A DNA stretch of 64,000 bases, from assembly GCF_000067045.1 (NCBI RefSeq), contig NC_010125.1, positions 16,001 to 80,000 of the forward strand. Reading direction: 5' to 3'. The notes beneath the pieces are model-generated. The model was not told the DNA's origin. It did no database searches and saw nothing but the letters and a program-made list of their open reading frames with translations. This DNA is from Gluconacetobacter diazotrophicus PA1 5 (lineage in GTDB: Bacteria; Pseudomonadota; Alphaproteobacteria; Acetobacterales; Acetobacteraceae). Position 1 is the first letter of the stretch. Every line of letters starts with the position of its first letter. Of this stretch, positions 1-9,621 are shown in pieces. A program made the translations under genes and the position numbers.

Positions 1-1
1 G

Positions 2-889
2 GACTCCTGGCGGCCCATGTTCATGCTGGGGGTGATCCCGGCCGTGCTCCTGGCCTTGGGCATGATGTTCCTGCCCGAAAGCCCCCGCTGGCTGTTGCAT
101 CACCAGCAGGAGCGACGCGCGGTATCGATCCTGTACCGGCTCCGCGGCCACCATCGGCATGTGCGTCGCGAACTGACCGATGTGCTGACGGCGGCCGATA
201 CGGAGACCACCAAGGCAGGATGGGGGGACCTGCGCCGTCGCTGGGTTCGCCCGGCCCTGATCGCGGCCCTGGGCATTGCGGCCCTGTCGCAGCTCTCGGG
301 CCCGAACGTGATCGTCTATTACGCCCCGATCATTCTCTCGCAGACGGGGCTGGCGCATTCCGCCGCCCTGCTGACATCGGTCTCGGTGGGGGTGACATCG
401 ACCATCACCACGGCGATGGGCATCGCGCTGATCGACAGGGTCGGCCGGCGGCGGATGATGCTTGTCATGCTGCCCTTTGCCGCCCTGTCGCTTTTCGTGC
501 TCGGCGCCGTCTTCCTGGACCCTGCGCCGCTCGGCGGCGTGCGCATGGTGCTGATGGTCGCCTCGCTGCTGGGCTATATCTTCTTCAATTTCGGCTCTCT
601 CTCGGTCGCGGTCTGGCTTGTGGCGGCGGAGGTCTTCCCACTCGCCATCCGCAGCAAGGCCATGGGGCTGGCCAGCGCGACGGTGTGGCTGTGCGACACG
701 ATCGTCTCGCTCGTCACCCTGTCGCTGGTCCAGGCCATGGGCACGACCGGAACCTTCTGGCTGTTCGGCGTCATCAACGTCATTTCCTTCCTGTTCGTCT
801 GGAAATACGTGCCGGAAACGGTCGGGACGACGCTGGAGGACATCGAGGATTCACTGCGGTCCGGAACGTTCCGGCCGGTTGGGCGGTAA
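2..889 (+). CDS. MFS sugar transporter, C-terminal part
   Basis: The reading frame is open from the left window edge, so the N-terminal part lies outside. What is visible is the second half of a sugar-porter-type major facilitator permease of the inner membrane. The motif PESPRWLL, which normally closes the sixth transmembrane segment in this family, is at the start, followed by a charged central loop and six further hydrophobic segments. The GRRRMM motif follows in the loop after segment 8, and the PETVGTTLEDIE tail resembles the PETKG signature of sugar porters. It is probably a proton-coupled sugar or polyol importer. The substrate cannot be told from sequence. It converges on the NAD kinase gene with a 2-bp gap. 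Confidence 0.85.
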   Translation, partial: DSWRPMFMLGVIPAVLLALGMMFLPESPRWLLHHQQERRAVSILYRLRGHHRHVRRELTDVLTAADTETTKAGWGDLRRRWVRPALIAALGIAALSQLSGPNVIVYYAPIILSQTGLAHSAALLTSVSVGVTSTITTAMGIALIDRVGRRRMMLVMLPFAALSLFVLGAVFLDPAPLGGVRMVLMVASLLGYIFFNFGSLSVAVWLVAAEVFPLAIRSKAMGLASATVWLCDTIVSLVTLSLVQAMGTTGTFWLFGVINVISFLFVWKYVPETVGTTLEDIEDSLRSGTFRPVGR

Positions 890-891
890 GA

Positions 892-1695
892 TCACACCGT
901 GAACTGCTCGGCCAGGATCCGTTCCGACAGGCTCTGGTCCGGGTCGAACAGCAGCGTCGTCTGCATGGCGCGGTCCTCGGCGATCTGGACCGAGACGACG
1001 TCGCGCACCTCGGTGAAGTCCGCGACCGCTGCGACGGGGCGCTTGTCGCTTTCCAGGATCGTGACCGTCACCTGCGCGGTCGAGGGCAGCAGCGCGCCGC
1101 GCCAGCGTCGGGGGCGGAAGGCGCTGATGGGGGTCAGCGGCAGCAGGTTCGCCGATAACGGCACGATCGGCCCGTGCGCCGACAGGTTGTAGGCCGTCGA
1201 TCCCGCCGGGGTGGCGACCAGCACGCCGTCGCAGATCAGTTCGGGCATCCTGACCCGGCCGTCCACCTGGATCTCGATCTTGGCGGCCTGCCGCGTCTGG
1301 CGGAACAGGAACACGTCGTTCAGGGCCAGGGCCTCGGTCACGGTGCCGGATTTCGTGGTGGTGCGCATCCGCAGCGGGTGCAGCGTGGCAGCCTGCGTCC
1401 GGACCAGGTGCTCGGGCAGGTCGTCGGGGACGGCGGGGTTCATCAGGAAGCCGACCGTTCCGCAATTGATGCCGTAGACCGGGGTCGGCCGCCCCAGCAT
1501 GGTATGCAGAATTTCCAGCATGAACCCGTCGCCGCCCAGGCAGATCACGGCCTCGGCCTCGTGGGGCGTATGCTGGCCATAGCGGGCGATCAGGTCCGCC
1601 TGCATCCGGCGCGCGGCGGCATTCGGTGCGGCGACGAAGGCGAAGCGGCGCGGCGCCCCGCCAGAGGGCCAGACAGGGGGATGAACGTCGTTCAT
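892..1695 (-). CDS. nadK: NAD kinase
   Basis: This 267-residue cytoplasmic enzyme phosphorylates NAD to NADP. The diagnostic GGDG motif is at about residues 54-57 (context ICLGGDGFML). NCGTVGFLMN follows at about 77, and the second conserved block TPAGSTAYNLSAHGP lies near residues 161-175, where the substrate is bound. Length fits the short bacterial NadK class. The gene starts with an ATG about 50 bp downstream of the end of the amidase gene read on the same strand. No promoter was resolved in that gap, so the two may be cotranscribed. Confidence 0.95.
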   Translation of the reverse strand: MNDVHPPVWPSGGAPRRFAFVAAPNAAARRMQADLIARYGQHTPHEAEAVICLGGDGFMLEILHTMLGRPTPVYGINCGTVGFLMNPAVPDDLPEHLVRTQAATLHPLRMRTTTKSGTVTEALALNDVFLFRQTRQAAKIEIQVDGRVRMPELICDGVLVATPAGSTAYNLSAHGPIVPLSANLLPLTPISAFRPRRWRGALLPSTAQVTVTILESDKRPVAAVADFTEVRDVVSVQIAEDRAMQTTLLFDPDQSLSERILAEQFTV

Positions 1696-1744
1696 CGCGG
1701 GCCTGCTTTCATGGAGGACGCGGGCCGGACGGGGCGCATCCCGG

Positions 1745-2596
1745 TCACGCCGTCAGGCGGCGGTGGTCCATCACCGGTATCCCGGCGCGGACACGGGCGA
1801 CGTGGTCCAGGTCCAGGCGCGCCGTGACCCACCCGACCCCGTTCGATGCCTGGGCCACGACGGTGCCCCAGGGATCGATGATCATGGAATGCCCATATGT
1901 CCGCCGGGCATGGCCGCCGGCATCGATATGGGTGCCGGTGGTGCCGCAGGCCACGACCCAGCACTGGGTTTCGATCGCGCGGGCCCGCAGCAGCGTGGCC
2001 CAATGGGCCTCGCCCGTTTCGGCGGTAAAGGCCGCCGGCAGCACGATCAGGTTCGCCCCCCGCTTGCGCAGGGCCAGGAACAGTTCGCCAAAGCGGATAT
2101 CGTAGCAGATGGCCAGGCCGGCGGTGAACGGCCCCACCGGCACCGTCACCACCGTATCACCCGGGGCATAGGTTGCGCTTTCGCGGTAGCCCTCGCCCCC
2201 CGGCGTGGTGATGTCGAACAGATGGATCTTGCTGTAGCGCGCGTGTTCCACCCCGTCCGGGCCGAAGACCAGGGTGGTGTTCAGCAGCCGGTCGCCATGG
2301 CGCTGGCCGATGGACCCGCCATGCAGGGTAATGCCGTGGGCGCGCGCGGCCTCGCTCAGGAAGCGATAGAGCGGTCCCGCGCCGGGCGGATTCGGGATGG
2401 ATTGTCCGGGGGCGGGCAGGTCCTCGGCGTTGGCGAACTTCACCTCGGCCGTGCCGCCCAGGCAACTCCATATTTCCGGCAGGACCACCAGGTCGGGCCG
2501 GTCGGCGGCCACCGCTTCGGCGATCAGGCGGCCGGTCTGGGCGATATTGTCCGGCAGGGACGCGCCGGGGGCCATCTGGATGACTGTGGTACGCAC
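1745..2596 (-). CDS. Carbon-nitrogen hydrolase, Nit/omega-amidase-like
   Basis: This is a nitrilase-superfamily amidase of 283 residues. The catalytic Glu-Lys-Cys triad is visible as E41 (VVLPEIW), K123 (YSKIHLFD) and C164 (LAICYDIRF). The YDIRF context after the cysteine is typical of the Nit1/Nit2 branch, whose members hydrolyse deaminated glutathione or omega-amides such as alpha-ketoglutaramate. The exact substrate is inferred. The longer open frame upstream is not needed: the GTG at 2596 is preceded by a GGAG box about 7 nt away and gives the normal family N-terminus with VRTTVIQMA. Confidence 0.85.
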   Translation of the reverse strand: MRTTVIQMAPGASLPDNIAQTGRLIAEAVAADRPDLVVLPEIWSCLGGTAEVKFANAEDLPAPGQSIPNPPGAGPLYRFLSEAARAHGITLHGGSIGQRHGDRLLNTTLVFGPDGVEHARYSKIHLFDITTPGGEGYRESATYAPGDTVVTVPVGPFTAGLAICYDIRFGELFLALRKRGANLIVLPAAFTAETGEAHWATLLRARAIETQCWVVACGTTGTHIDAGGHARRTYGHSMIIDPWGTVVAQASNGVGWVTARLDLDHVARVRAGIPVMDHRRLTA

Positions 2597-2949
2597 CGGA
2601 AACTCCGTCCGAGGAGGTGGGTCGATGGCAGGGTTGTCCCACCCGCTTGGAGCCTGTTTGCAAATGCGCGCTGGTGGCGATCCGACGCGCGTTTCTTGCG
2701 CTCCGGTGCTCACGGCCATCAAGGCCGCTCCGCTCCGGTGCTCAAAAACACACGCCGGACGCGGCCGAAGGGCCGCTCTCGCTCACCAGCCCACATTTTC
2801 AATCAGGCTCTTGGAGGCGTTTGAAACAGTTTCTTATAAAATGCGTCCCGACCGGCCTGCAACATCCGCCGGCATCAACGCGGCTCGCCCCCTTCGGCGT
2901 GGCCATGATCCGGTCTATGGTTTCATCCCCTGCCCGGCCTGGAGCGTTC
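2597..2949. other. Intergenic region with direct repeats and a candidate promoter
   Basis: This spacer separates the divergent amidase and cation efflux genes. It holds two copies of CGCTCCGGTGCTCA (2699-2712 and 2731-2744, 32 bp apart) separated by the small palindrome GGCC-ATCAA-GGCC, and a GCGGCC-GAAG-GGCCGC hairpin at 2761-2776. A candidate sigma70 promoter for the efflux gene reads TTGGAG (2811-2816), 18 bp, TATAAA (2835-2840). No coding region is supported here. Confidence 0.4.
2811..2840 (+). promoter_or_regulatory. Candidate promoter for the cation efflux gene
   Basis: A -35-like TTGGAG and a -10-like TATAAA are separated by 18 bp, about 110 bp upstream of the CDF start codon, in an AT-richer patch. 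It is predicted from consensus only. Confidence 0.3.
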
Positions 2950-3945
2950 ATGGCTGCCTCCTCTTCCCGTTTCGTGATCTATGCCGCCCTGTCGGGCAAC
3001 CTGCTGATCGCCATCGTCAAGTTCGCCGCCGCCGCATTGACCGGCAGCGCCGCGATGCTGAGCGAGGCCATTCATTCGCTGATCGATACCGGCAACCAGG
3101 TTCTGCTGCTGGTCGGCCTGCGCCGCGCCGCCCGGCCGGCGACGCCGCTGCATCCGTTCGGGTACGGGCTGGAGCTGTATTTCTGGACCTTCGTGGTGGC
3201 GTTGCTGATCTTCGGGGTCGGCGCCGGGGTGTCGATCTTCGAGGGGGTCAGCAAGATCCGCCATCCCCATCCGGTGGACCATGCGGTGGTCAATTATGTC
3301 GTGCTGGGCCTCGCTATCCTGTTCGAGGGCGCGGTCTGGCTGACCGCGCTGCGGGAATTCCGCCGCCACGGCAAGGGGCGACGGGGCTGGATCGAGGCCG
3401 TGCGCCATAGCAAGGACCCCACCGTCTTCACCGTCCTGTTCGAGGACACGGCCGCCCTGTGCGGGCTGGGGGTCGCGCTGCTGGGCACGATCCTGTCGGA
3501 ATGGCTTGGCCAGCCGATGCTGGACGGAGTGGCGTCGGTGCTGATCGGCGTGATCCTGACGCTGACCGCCGCCGTCCTGGCGTGGGAAACCCAGTCCCTG
3601 CTGACCGGCGAGGGCATGGCGGCCGAGGGCCTGGCGCGCATCCGCGCCATCGCCCTGGCCGAACCGGGCGTGCTGGGCATGAACGAGATCCGCTCGATGC
3701 ATTTCGGGCCGTCCGACGTGCTGGTGGCGATCAGCCTGGATTTCGATGACGGGCAGAGCGCGGGCCACGTGGAACGCAGCGTCTCGCGTATCGAGGACCG
3801 CATCCGCGCGGCCTTCCCCGAGGTCAGCCATGTGTTCATCGAGGCGCAGGATGCGTCGTCCCGGCGGGCCAGGGGGCAGCCGTCACCGGATCTGGGGATG
3901 ATCTCTTCCTTTTCCTCGGAAAAGGAACGTCCTATTCCCCGGTAA
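2950..3945 (+). CDS. Cation diffusion facilitator (CDF) family efflux protein
   Basis: This 331-residue inner-membrane protein exports divalent metal ions such as Zn, Co, Fe or Mn in exchange for protons. The metal-binding HxxxD pair of transmembrane helix 2 is seen as H42 and D46 (IHSLIDTGNQ). FGYGLELYFW is the conserved loop after helix 2, and EDTAAL supplies the second metal site of helix 5. A soluble C-terminal domain follows. The ATG at 2950 was chosen because GGAG lies 5 nt before it and the family N-terminus begins there. The longer frame upstream has no homology features. The last dozen residues run through a terminator-like hairpin and overlap the 3' end of serB by 14 bp. Confidence 0.85.
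   Translation: MAASSSRFVIYAALSGNLLIAIVKFAAAALTGSAAMLSEAIHSLIDTGNQVLLLVGLRRAARPATPLHPFGYGLELYFWTFVVALLIFGVGAGVSIFEGVSKIRHPHPVDHAVVNYVVLGLAILFEGAVWLTALREFRRHGKGRRGWIEAVRHSKDPTVFTVLFEDTAALCGLGVALLGTILSEWLGQPMLDGVASVLIGVILTLTAAVLAWETQSLLTGEGMAAEGLARIRAIALAEPGVLGMNEIRSMHFGPSDVLVAISLDFDDGQSAGHVERSVSRIEDRIRAAFPEVSHVFIEAQDASSRRARGQPSPDLGMISSFSSEKERPIPR
3908..3925. terminator. Hairpin between convergent CDF and serB genes
   Basis: CCTTTTCC and GGAAAAGG form a near-perfect palindrome with a 2-nt centre inside the 3' end of the CDF gene, 6 bp beyond the stop codon of serB on the other strand. It could end transcription from either side. Confidence 0.4.
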
Positions 3946-4828
3946 CGAAGGCCCCCACCGGATACCCCTGCGCGAACAGCAGCGTCCGCAGGGTGGTATG
4001 ATCCACCCGGTTGCCGATCGCGGTACGCACGATCGGCTTGCCGTGGAAGGCGATGCCCAGCCCGGCATCGCGCAGCATGTCCAGGTCGTTCGCCCCGTCG
4101 CCCACCGCCAGCGTGGCGGCCAGCTTCAGCCGCCCGGCCTCGGCCAGGCGGTGCAGATGCGCGCGCTTGGCGTCCGGGCCCAGGATCGGCTCGCCGACCG
4201 TGCCGGTCAGGGTCCCGTCGCGGATGTCCAGCGTGTTGGCGTGGTGTTCGGAAAACCCGCACAGCGCCGCGACCCGCCCGGTGAAGAAGGTGAATCCGCC
4301 CGAGACCAGCGCGGTGCGGGCGTTGCGCGCGCGCATGGTGGCCACCAGGGTGCGTGCGCCCTCGTTCAGCCGTACATCCTTCCAGGCGGTTTCCAGCAGC
4401 GACGCCGGTAGGCCGGCCAGCAGGCCCACACGCTCGCGCAGGGCGGTGGCGAAATCGATCTCGCCATTCATCGACCGGCGGGTGATCGCGGCGATGCGTT
4501 CGCCGATGCCGGCATGGGCGGCCAGGTCGTCCAGCGTTTCGTTGGCGACGATGGTGCTGTCCATGTCCGCGATCAGAAGCCCTTTGCGCCGCCCGCGCGA
4601 ACGCGTCAGAAGGGTGTCGATATGGCGCGGGCCGAACACGGCGCGGATCGTGTCCAGCGTCGGCATGCCCGGACCGGGGGCGGGGCAGGGAATGTCCACG
4701 GCCTCGCCCGGCGACAGGATGCTGGGCGGCCCGCCCTTCACCATGTCGCGCGCGGCGCTGACATGGGCATCGGTCAGGGTCGTGGCGTCGCGGTTGGCGA
4801 CGAGCGTAAGGATATGGGACAGCGACAT
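3932..4828 (-). CDS. serB: Phosphoserine phosphatase
   Basis: This is the last enzyme of serine biosynthesis, removing phosphate from O-phosphoserine in the cytoplasm. It is a HAD-superfamily protein of 298 residues. Motif I, DMDST, is at about residues 88-92, with the first Asp as nucleophile. Motif II is the ALVSGGF segment, and motif III/IV is GDGANDLDML near residue 240. The N-terminal ~80 residues correspond to the regulatory extension common in proteobacterial SerB. The ATG at 4828 gives MSLSHILTL. The much longer open frame upstream is antisense to miaA and is not used. The gene diverges from miaA with 30 bp between start codons. Confidence 0.95.
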   Translation of the reverse strand: MSLSHILTLVANRDATTLTDAHVSAARDMVKGGPPSILSPGEAVDIPCPAPGPGMPTLDTIRAVFGPRHIDTLLTRSRGRRKGLLIADMDSTIVANETLDDLAAHAGIGERIAAITRRSMNGEIDFATALRERVGLLAGLPASLLETAWKDVRLNEGARTLVATMRARNARTALVSGGFTFFTGRVAALCGFSEHHANTLDIRDGTLTGTVGEPILGPDAKRAHLHRLAEAGRLKLAATLAVGDGANDLDMLRDAGLGIAFHGKPIVRTAIGNRVDHTTLRTLLFAQGYPVGAFVTGE

Positions 4829-4858
4829 GGCGCACAGGCGTGTGGCAGGGATGACCGC

Positions 4859-5857
4859 ATGACGCAAGCGGCGGATGCACGGGACCGGCCCGTGCTGGTG
4901 ATCGCGGGGCCGACCTGCTCGGGCAAATCGGCCCTGGCCATGGCGGTGGCGCGGGCGGTGGACGGCACGATCGTCAACGCGGATTCGATGCAGGTCTATC
5001 GCGACCTGCGCATCCTGACCGCCCGCCCCACCCCGGCGGACGAGGCCGAATGCCCGCACAGGCTGTACGGCGTCCTGCCCGCGACGGAAACCGGCAGCGT
5101 GGCGTGGTGGCGTGGCCGCGCGGTGGCGGAAATCGAAGCCGCCTGGGCGGCGGGCCGCACCCCGATCCTGTGCGGGGGCACCGGCATGTATCTGCGCGCC
5201 CTGACCGACGGGCTGACCGACATTCCCGACCCCGGGCCCGAGGCAAGGGCCGAGGCCCGCCGGCTGGTCGATGCCGAAGGGCCCGCCGCCCTGCATGACC
5301 GCCTGGCCGCCGTCGATCCCGAAAGCGCCGCCGCGCTGCACCCCGCCGACAGCCAGCGCGTCGCCCGCGCGTGGGAGGTCTGGTCGGGCACCGGGCACGG
5401 CATGGCCCATTGGCGCCGCACGGCCACCCTGCCGCCTCTGGCCTGCCGGCGGGTCGCGGTCCGCCTGGACCCGCCGCGCGATACCCTGCGCGCGGCCATC
5501 GCCGTGCGTTTCGCCGCCATGGTCCAGGGCGGGGCACTGGACGAGGTCCGGGCCCTGCTGGCCCAGGGTCTGCCGCCCGCCCTGCCGGCCATGCGCGCCC
5601 ATGGCGTGCCGGAACTGGCCGCCCACCTGCGCGGCGACCTGACGCTGGACGAGGCCACGCACCGCGCCGTGCTGGCGACGGGGCGCTACACGCGGCGGCA
5701 ATCGACGTGGTTTGCCCATCACGACCTGGCCGGACCCGCCGACAGCCTGGTGATCGGCACCCGTATGGGTGGAGATGCGCAACAAATGGAAAGAAATTAT
5801 GCGGATGCCGTTTCTTTTATTCTAATGCGCATTGACGTGGGCCGACAGTTTCCCTAA
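4859..5857 (+). CDS. miaA: tRNA dimethylallyltransferase
   Basis: This enzyme adds a dimethylallyl group to A37 of tRNAs that read UNN codons, the first step to the ms2i6A modification. The protein has 332 residues. The P-loop GPTCSGKS is at 17-24, DSMQVYRDLRI follows, and GGTGMYLRAL is the conserved substrate channel segment. RYTRRQSTWF near the end is the tRNA-binding signature. The ATG at 4859 was chosen because the protein then begins just before the P-loop as in homologues. The last 20 residues (after an ERNYADA stretch) are less conserved. Confidence 0.95.
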   Translation: MTQAADARDRPVLVIAGPTCSGKSALAMAVARAVDGTIVNADSMQVYRDLRILTARPTPADEAECPHRLYGVLPATETGSVAWWRGRAVAEIEAAWAAGRTPILCGGTGMYLRALTDGLTDIPDPGPEARAEARRLVDAEGPAALHDRLAAVDPESAAALHPADSQRVARAWEVWSGTGHGMAHWRRTATLPPLACRRVAVRLDPPRDTLRAAIAVRFAAMVQGGALDEVRALLAQGLPPALPAMRAHGVPELAAHLRGDLTLDEATHRAVLATGRYTRRQSTWFAHHDLAGPADSLVIGTRMGGDAQQMERNYADAVSFILMRIDVGRQFP

Positions 5858-5870
5858 ACCCAGCCGACAT

Positions 5871-5917
5871 TCCGTCCGGGCGGGGCCTGTCGGGCCCAAT
5901 CGGAACCACCGGACGGA
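5871..5917 (+). promoter_or_regulatory. Structured leader in front of ilvB
   Basis: TCCGTCCGG (5871-5879) pairs perfectly with CCGGACGGA (5909-5917). Inside the loop GGGCC-TGTCG-GGCCC forms a second hairpin. The outer stem runs into the ilvB ribosome binding site (GGAGGAG), so folding could limit ribosome access. There is no U-tract and no recognisable leader peptide, so classical attenuation is not shown. Confidence 0.35.
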
Positions 5918-5929
5918 GGAGCAGGGATC

Positions 5930-7756
5930 ATGAACGCGACACCGAACCTGAACGATCTGAAGCCGACCGCGCGCGCCCAGGCGGGGGACGTCGTCCTCTC
6001 CGGGGCCGAGGTCCTGCTTCGCGTTCTCGCCGATCAGGGGGTCGAGGTCGTCTTCGGCTATCCGGGCGGCGCGGTGCTGCCGATCTATGACGCGCTGTTC
6101 CGGCAGAACGCCATCCGCCACGTGTTGGTCCGGCACGAGCAGGCGGCTGTCCACGCCGCCGAGGCCTATGCCCGCTCGACCGGCAAGGTCGGCGTGGTGC
6201 TGGTCACCAGCGGCCCCGGCGCCACCAACGCGGTGACCGGCCTGGTCGACGCGCTGATGGACTCGATCCCGGTCGTCTGCTTCTCGGGGCAGGTCGGCGT
6301 GCCGCTGATCGGCACCGATGCGTTCCAAGAGGCCGACACGACGGGCATCACCCGTCCGGCGACCAAGCATAATTACCTGGTCCGGCGCCCGGGCGACCTG
6401 GCCCGCGTGGTGCATGAAGCCTTCCACATCGCGCGCAGCGGCCGCCCCGGCCCGGTGCTGGTGGACCTGCCGAAGAACCTGACGGTGGGCCCCGCGCCCT
6501 ATCAGCCGGCCTCGCGCGCGCCGCATCCGTCCTATCGTCCGCGCACGGAACCGGACCGCGAGGCCGTGTCCCGCGCGGTGGCGGCGATGAAGGGGGCGAA
6601 GCGGCCGCTGTTCTATACCGGCGGCGGCATCATCAATTCCGGCCCCGGCGCCGGGGAATCGCTGGGCCGTCTGGTGCGCATGACCGGCTTTCCCTGCACC
6701 TCCACCCTGATGGGGCTGGGCGCGTTTCCCACCACGGACCGCCAGTTCCTGGGCATGCTGGGCATGCACGGCACGTACGAGGCCAACCTGGCCACCCATG
6801 GGTGCGACGTGCTGATCGCGCTGGGCGCGCGGTTCGACGACCGCGTCACCGGGCGGCTGGACGCGTTCTCGCCGGACTCGTTCAAGATCCATGCGGATAT
6901 CGACCCGTCGCAGATCAACAAGATCGTGCAGGTCGATGTGCCGGTGCTGGGCGATGCCGGCCGCGTCATCGACATGATGATCGAGGAATGGGAGCGCCAG
7001 AACGGAGCACCGGACAAGGCGGCGCTGGCCCAGTGGTGGCAGCAGATCGACGCCTGGCGCGGCATCCGCAGCCTGCATTTCACGCAGGACATGACGCCGT
7101 CGGCCATCATCCGCCCCCAGCATGCGGTGCGGCGGCTGTATGAACTGGCCATGGAAACCGGCCGCGACACCTATGTCTCGACCGAGGTCGGGCAGCACCA
7201 GATGTGGGCCGCCCAGCATTTCCAGTTCGACCGGCCGAACCGCTGGCTGACCTCGGGCGGGCTGGGCACGATGGGCTATGGCCTGCCGGCGGCGGTGGGG
7301 GCGCAGATCGCCCATCCCGACGCGCTGGTGATCGACATCGCGGGCGAGGCCTCGACCCTGATGAACATCCAGGAACTGGGGACCATCGCCCAGTATCGCC
7401 TGCCGGTGAAGCTGTTCATCCTGAACAACCAGTATATGGGCATGGTCCGCCAGTGGCAGGAACTGCTGCATGGTTCGCGCTATTCCGAAAGCTACAGCGC
7501 GGCGCTGCCCGATTTCGTCCGCCTGGCCGAAAGCTTCCATGCCAGGGGTATGCGCGCGACCTGCGTGGGTGAACTGGACGACGTGATCCGCGCCATGCTG
7601 GCCGAACCCGGTGCGGTGGTGGCCGATATCTGCGTGGCGCAGGACGAAAACGTCTATCCGATGATTCCCTCCGGCGCGGCCCACAACCAGATGCTGCTCG
7701 GCCCCGAACAGGATGGCGAGGTCACGGTCAGTGCCGAGGGACGCATGCTGGTCTGA
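5930..7756 (+). CDS. ilvB: Acetolactate synthase, large (catalytic) subunit
   Basis: This ThDP- and FAD-dependent enzyme condenses two pyruvates, or pyruvate and 2-oxobutyrate, in the first common step of valine, leucine and isoleucine synthesis. It has 608 residues. The catalytic glutamate is E70 (VRHEQAAVHAAEAYAR). The ThDP/Mg motif begins at about residue 470 with GEAS and ends with LNNQYMGM. GEAS instead of GDGS is usual in alphaproteobacteria. An N-terminal extension of about 20 residues precedes the catalytic domain. GGAGGAG is 8-9 nt upstream of the ATG. The gene leads the ilvB-ilvH-ilvC group. Confidence 0.95.
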   Translation: MNATPNLNDLKPTARAQAGDVVLSGAEVLLRVLADQGVEVVFGYPGGAVLPIYDALFRQNAIRHVLVRHEQAAVHAAEAYARSTGKVGVVLVTSGPGATNAVTGLVDALMDSIPVVCFSGQVGVPLIGTDAFQEADTTGITRPATKHNYLVRRPGDLARVVHEAFHIARSGRPGPVLVDLPKNLTVGPAPYQPASRAPHPSYRPRTEPDREAVSRAVAAMKGAKRPLFYTGGGIINSGPGAGESLGRLVRMTGFPCTSTLMGLGAFPTTDRQFLGMLGMHGTYEANLATHGCDVLIALGARFDDRVTGRLDAFSPDSFKIHADIDPSQINKIVQVDVPVLGDAGRVIDMMIEEWERQNGAPDKAALAQWWQQIDAWRGIRSLHFTQDMTPSAIIRPQHAVRRLYELAMETGRDTYVSTEVGQHQMWAAQHFQFDRPNRWLTSGGLGTMGYGLPAAVGAQIAHPDALVIDIAGEASTLMNIQELGTIAQYRLPVKLFILNNQYMGMVRQWQELLHGSRYSESYSAALPDFVRLAESFHARGMRATCVGELDDVIRAMLAEPGAVVADICVAQDENVYPMIPSGAAHNQMLLGPEQDGEVTVSAEGRMLV

Positions 7757-7861
7757 CCACGGCACCCTCGTCCCCCGGCCGGGCGGACCCCGGCCGCGTC
7801 TTTCATCGTTCACCGGCACGGGGCACGTTCCCCGCCGGTCCCTTTCAGGAATGAATCCATC

Positions 7862-8377
7862 ATGACCACGCAGGAGGAGACGACGATCTCCGCGGTCATT
7901 TCCATTCTGGTCGAAAACGAAAGCGGCGTGCTGGCGCGCGTGATCGGCCTGTTCTCGGGTCGCGGCTACAATATCGAAAGCCTGACCGTGGCCCCGGTCG
8001 AGGAATCGCGCCACCAGTCGCGCATCAATATCGTGACCTCCGGCACCCGCCAGGTGATCGAGCAGATCAAGGCGCAGGTCGGGCGGCTGGTGCCGGTCTA
8101 CCGCGTGGCGGACCTGACGACGCTGGGCCCGCACGTCGCGCGCGAGATGGCGCTGGTCAAGGTCGTCTCGTCCGGCGAGGCCCGGACCGAGGCCTTGCGC
8201 ATCGCCGAGGCCTTCCGCGCCCGCGCCGTCGATACGACGGCCACATCCTTCGTCTTCGAGCTGACCGGCGCGACCGAGAAGCTCGATTCGTTCATCGACC
8301 TGATGCGTCCGCTCGGCCTGGCCGAGGTCTCCCGCACCGGAGTGGCCGCGATCATCCGGGGCCCCCGGACGATCTGA
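7862..8377 (+). CDS. ilvH: Acetolactate synthase, small (regulatory) subunit
   Basis: This 171-residue partner of IlvB raises its activity and carries valine feedback control. The N-terminal ACT domain is clear at about residues 10-80 (ISILVENESGVLARVIGLF, then GRGYNIESLTVAP). The C-terminal half is the typical second domain ending with SRTGVAAIIRG. It lies 105 bp after ilvB and 42 bp before ilvC on the same strand, so the three are likely one operon. Confidence 0.95.
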   Translation: MTTQEETTISAVISILVENESGVLARVIGLFSGRGYNIESLTVAPVEESRHQSRINIVTSGTRQVIEQIKAQVGRLVPVYRVADLTTLGPHVAREMALVKVVSSGEARTEALRIAEAFRARAVDTTATSFVFELTGATEKLDSFIDLMRPLGLAEVSRTGVAAIIRGPRTI

Positions 8378-9439
<1,062 letters not shown>

Positions 9440-9440
9440 A

Positions 9441-9462
9441 GTTCTTTTTTGAAAAAAAGAAC
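9441..9462 (+). terminator. Terminator after ilvC, part of a dispersed repeat
   Basis: GTTCTTTTTT (9441-9450) and AAAAAAGAAC (9453-9462) form a 10-bp hairpin 1 bp after the ilvC stop. It is the end of an inverted copy of the repeat described at 9514-9560. Confidence 0.6.
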
Positions 9463-9487
9463 CAAAAAACTTTGATTCGTCTGGGAA
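9441..9487 (-). repeat. Dispersed AT-rich palindromic repeat, copy A
   Basis: Read on the minus strand this copy runs ACGAATCAAAGT, T-tract, GGTTC, then a T/A-rich hairpin. It is the same layout as copy B (9514-9560) and copy C (41837-41883). Copies A and B face each other across about 27 bp. Confidence 0.55.
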
Positions 9488-9513
9488 ACATGTGCCGTGT
9501 GCATACGAGGACC

Positions 9514-9560
9514 TAAAACGAATCAAAGTCTTTTTGCTTCTTTTTCTTCAGAAAAAGAAG
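9514..9560 (+). repeat. Dispersed AT-rich palindromic repeat, copy B
   Basis: ACGAATCAAAGTC plus TTTTTGC leads into the hairpin CTTCTTTTTCT (9537-9547) / AGAAAAAGAAG (9550-9560). It is nearly identical to copy C upstream of gltX at 41837-41883. Confidence 0.55.
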
Positions 9561-9621
9561 GCCCTTAGCAGGCTGTCGGGTTGGGGTACCTGGCTCTGGC
9601 GATCTGCGGTAAGCTTTCAGG

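Noticed and set aside
2797..2827. TTTCAATC and TTGAAAC pieces upstream of the CDF gene as a second stray CRISPR-like repeat
   Set aside because: Only 7-8 bases agree, with no handle, stem or spacing like the repeat; unlike the sequence at 55455.
7345..7356. GEAS in place of GDGS in the ThDP motif of IlvB as a possible missing residue
   Set aside because: GEAS is the common form in alphaproteobacterial acetolactate synthases; the rest of the motif is intact.
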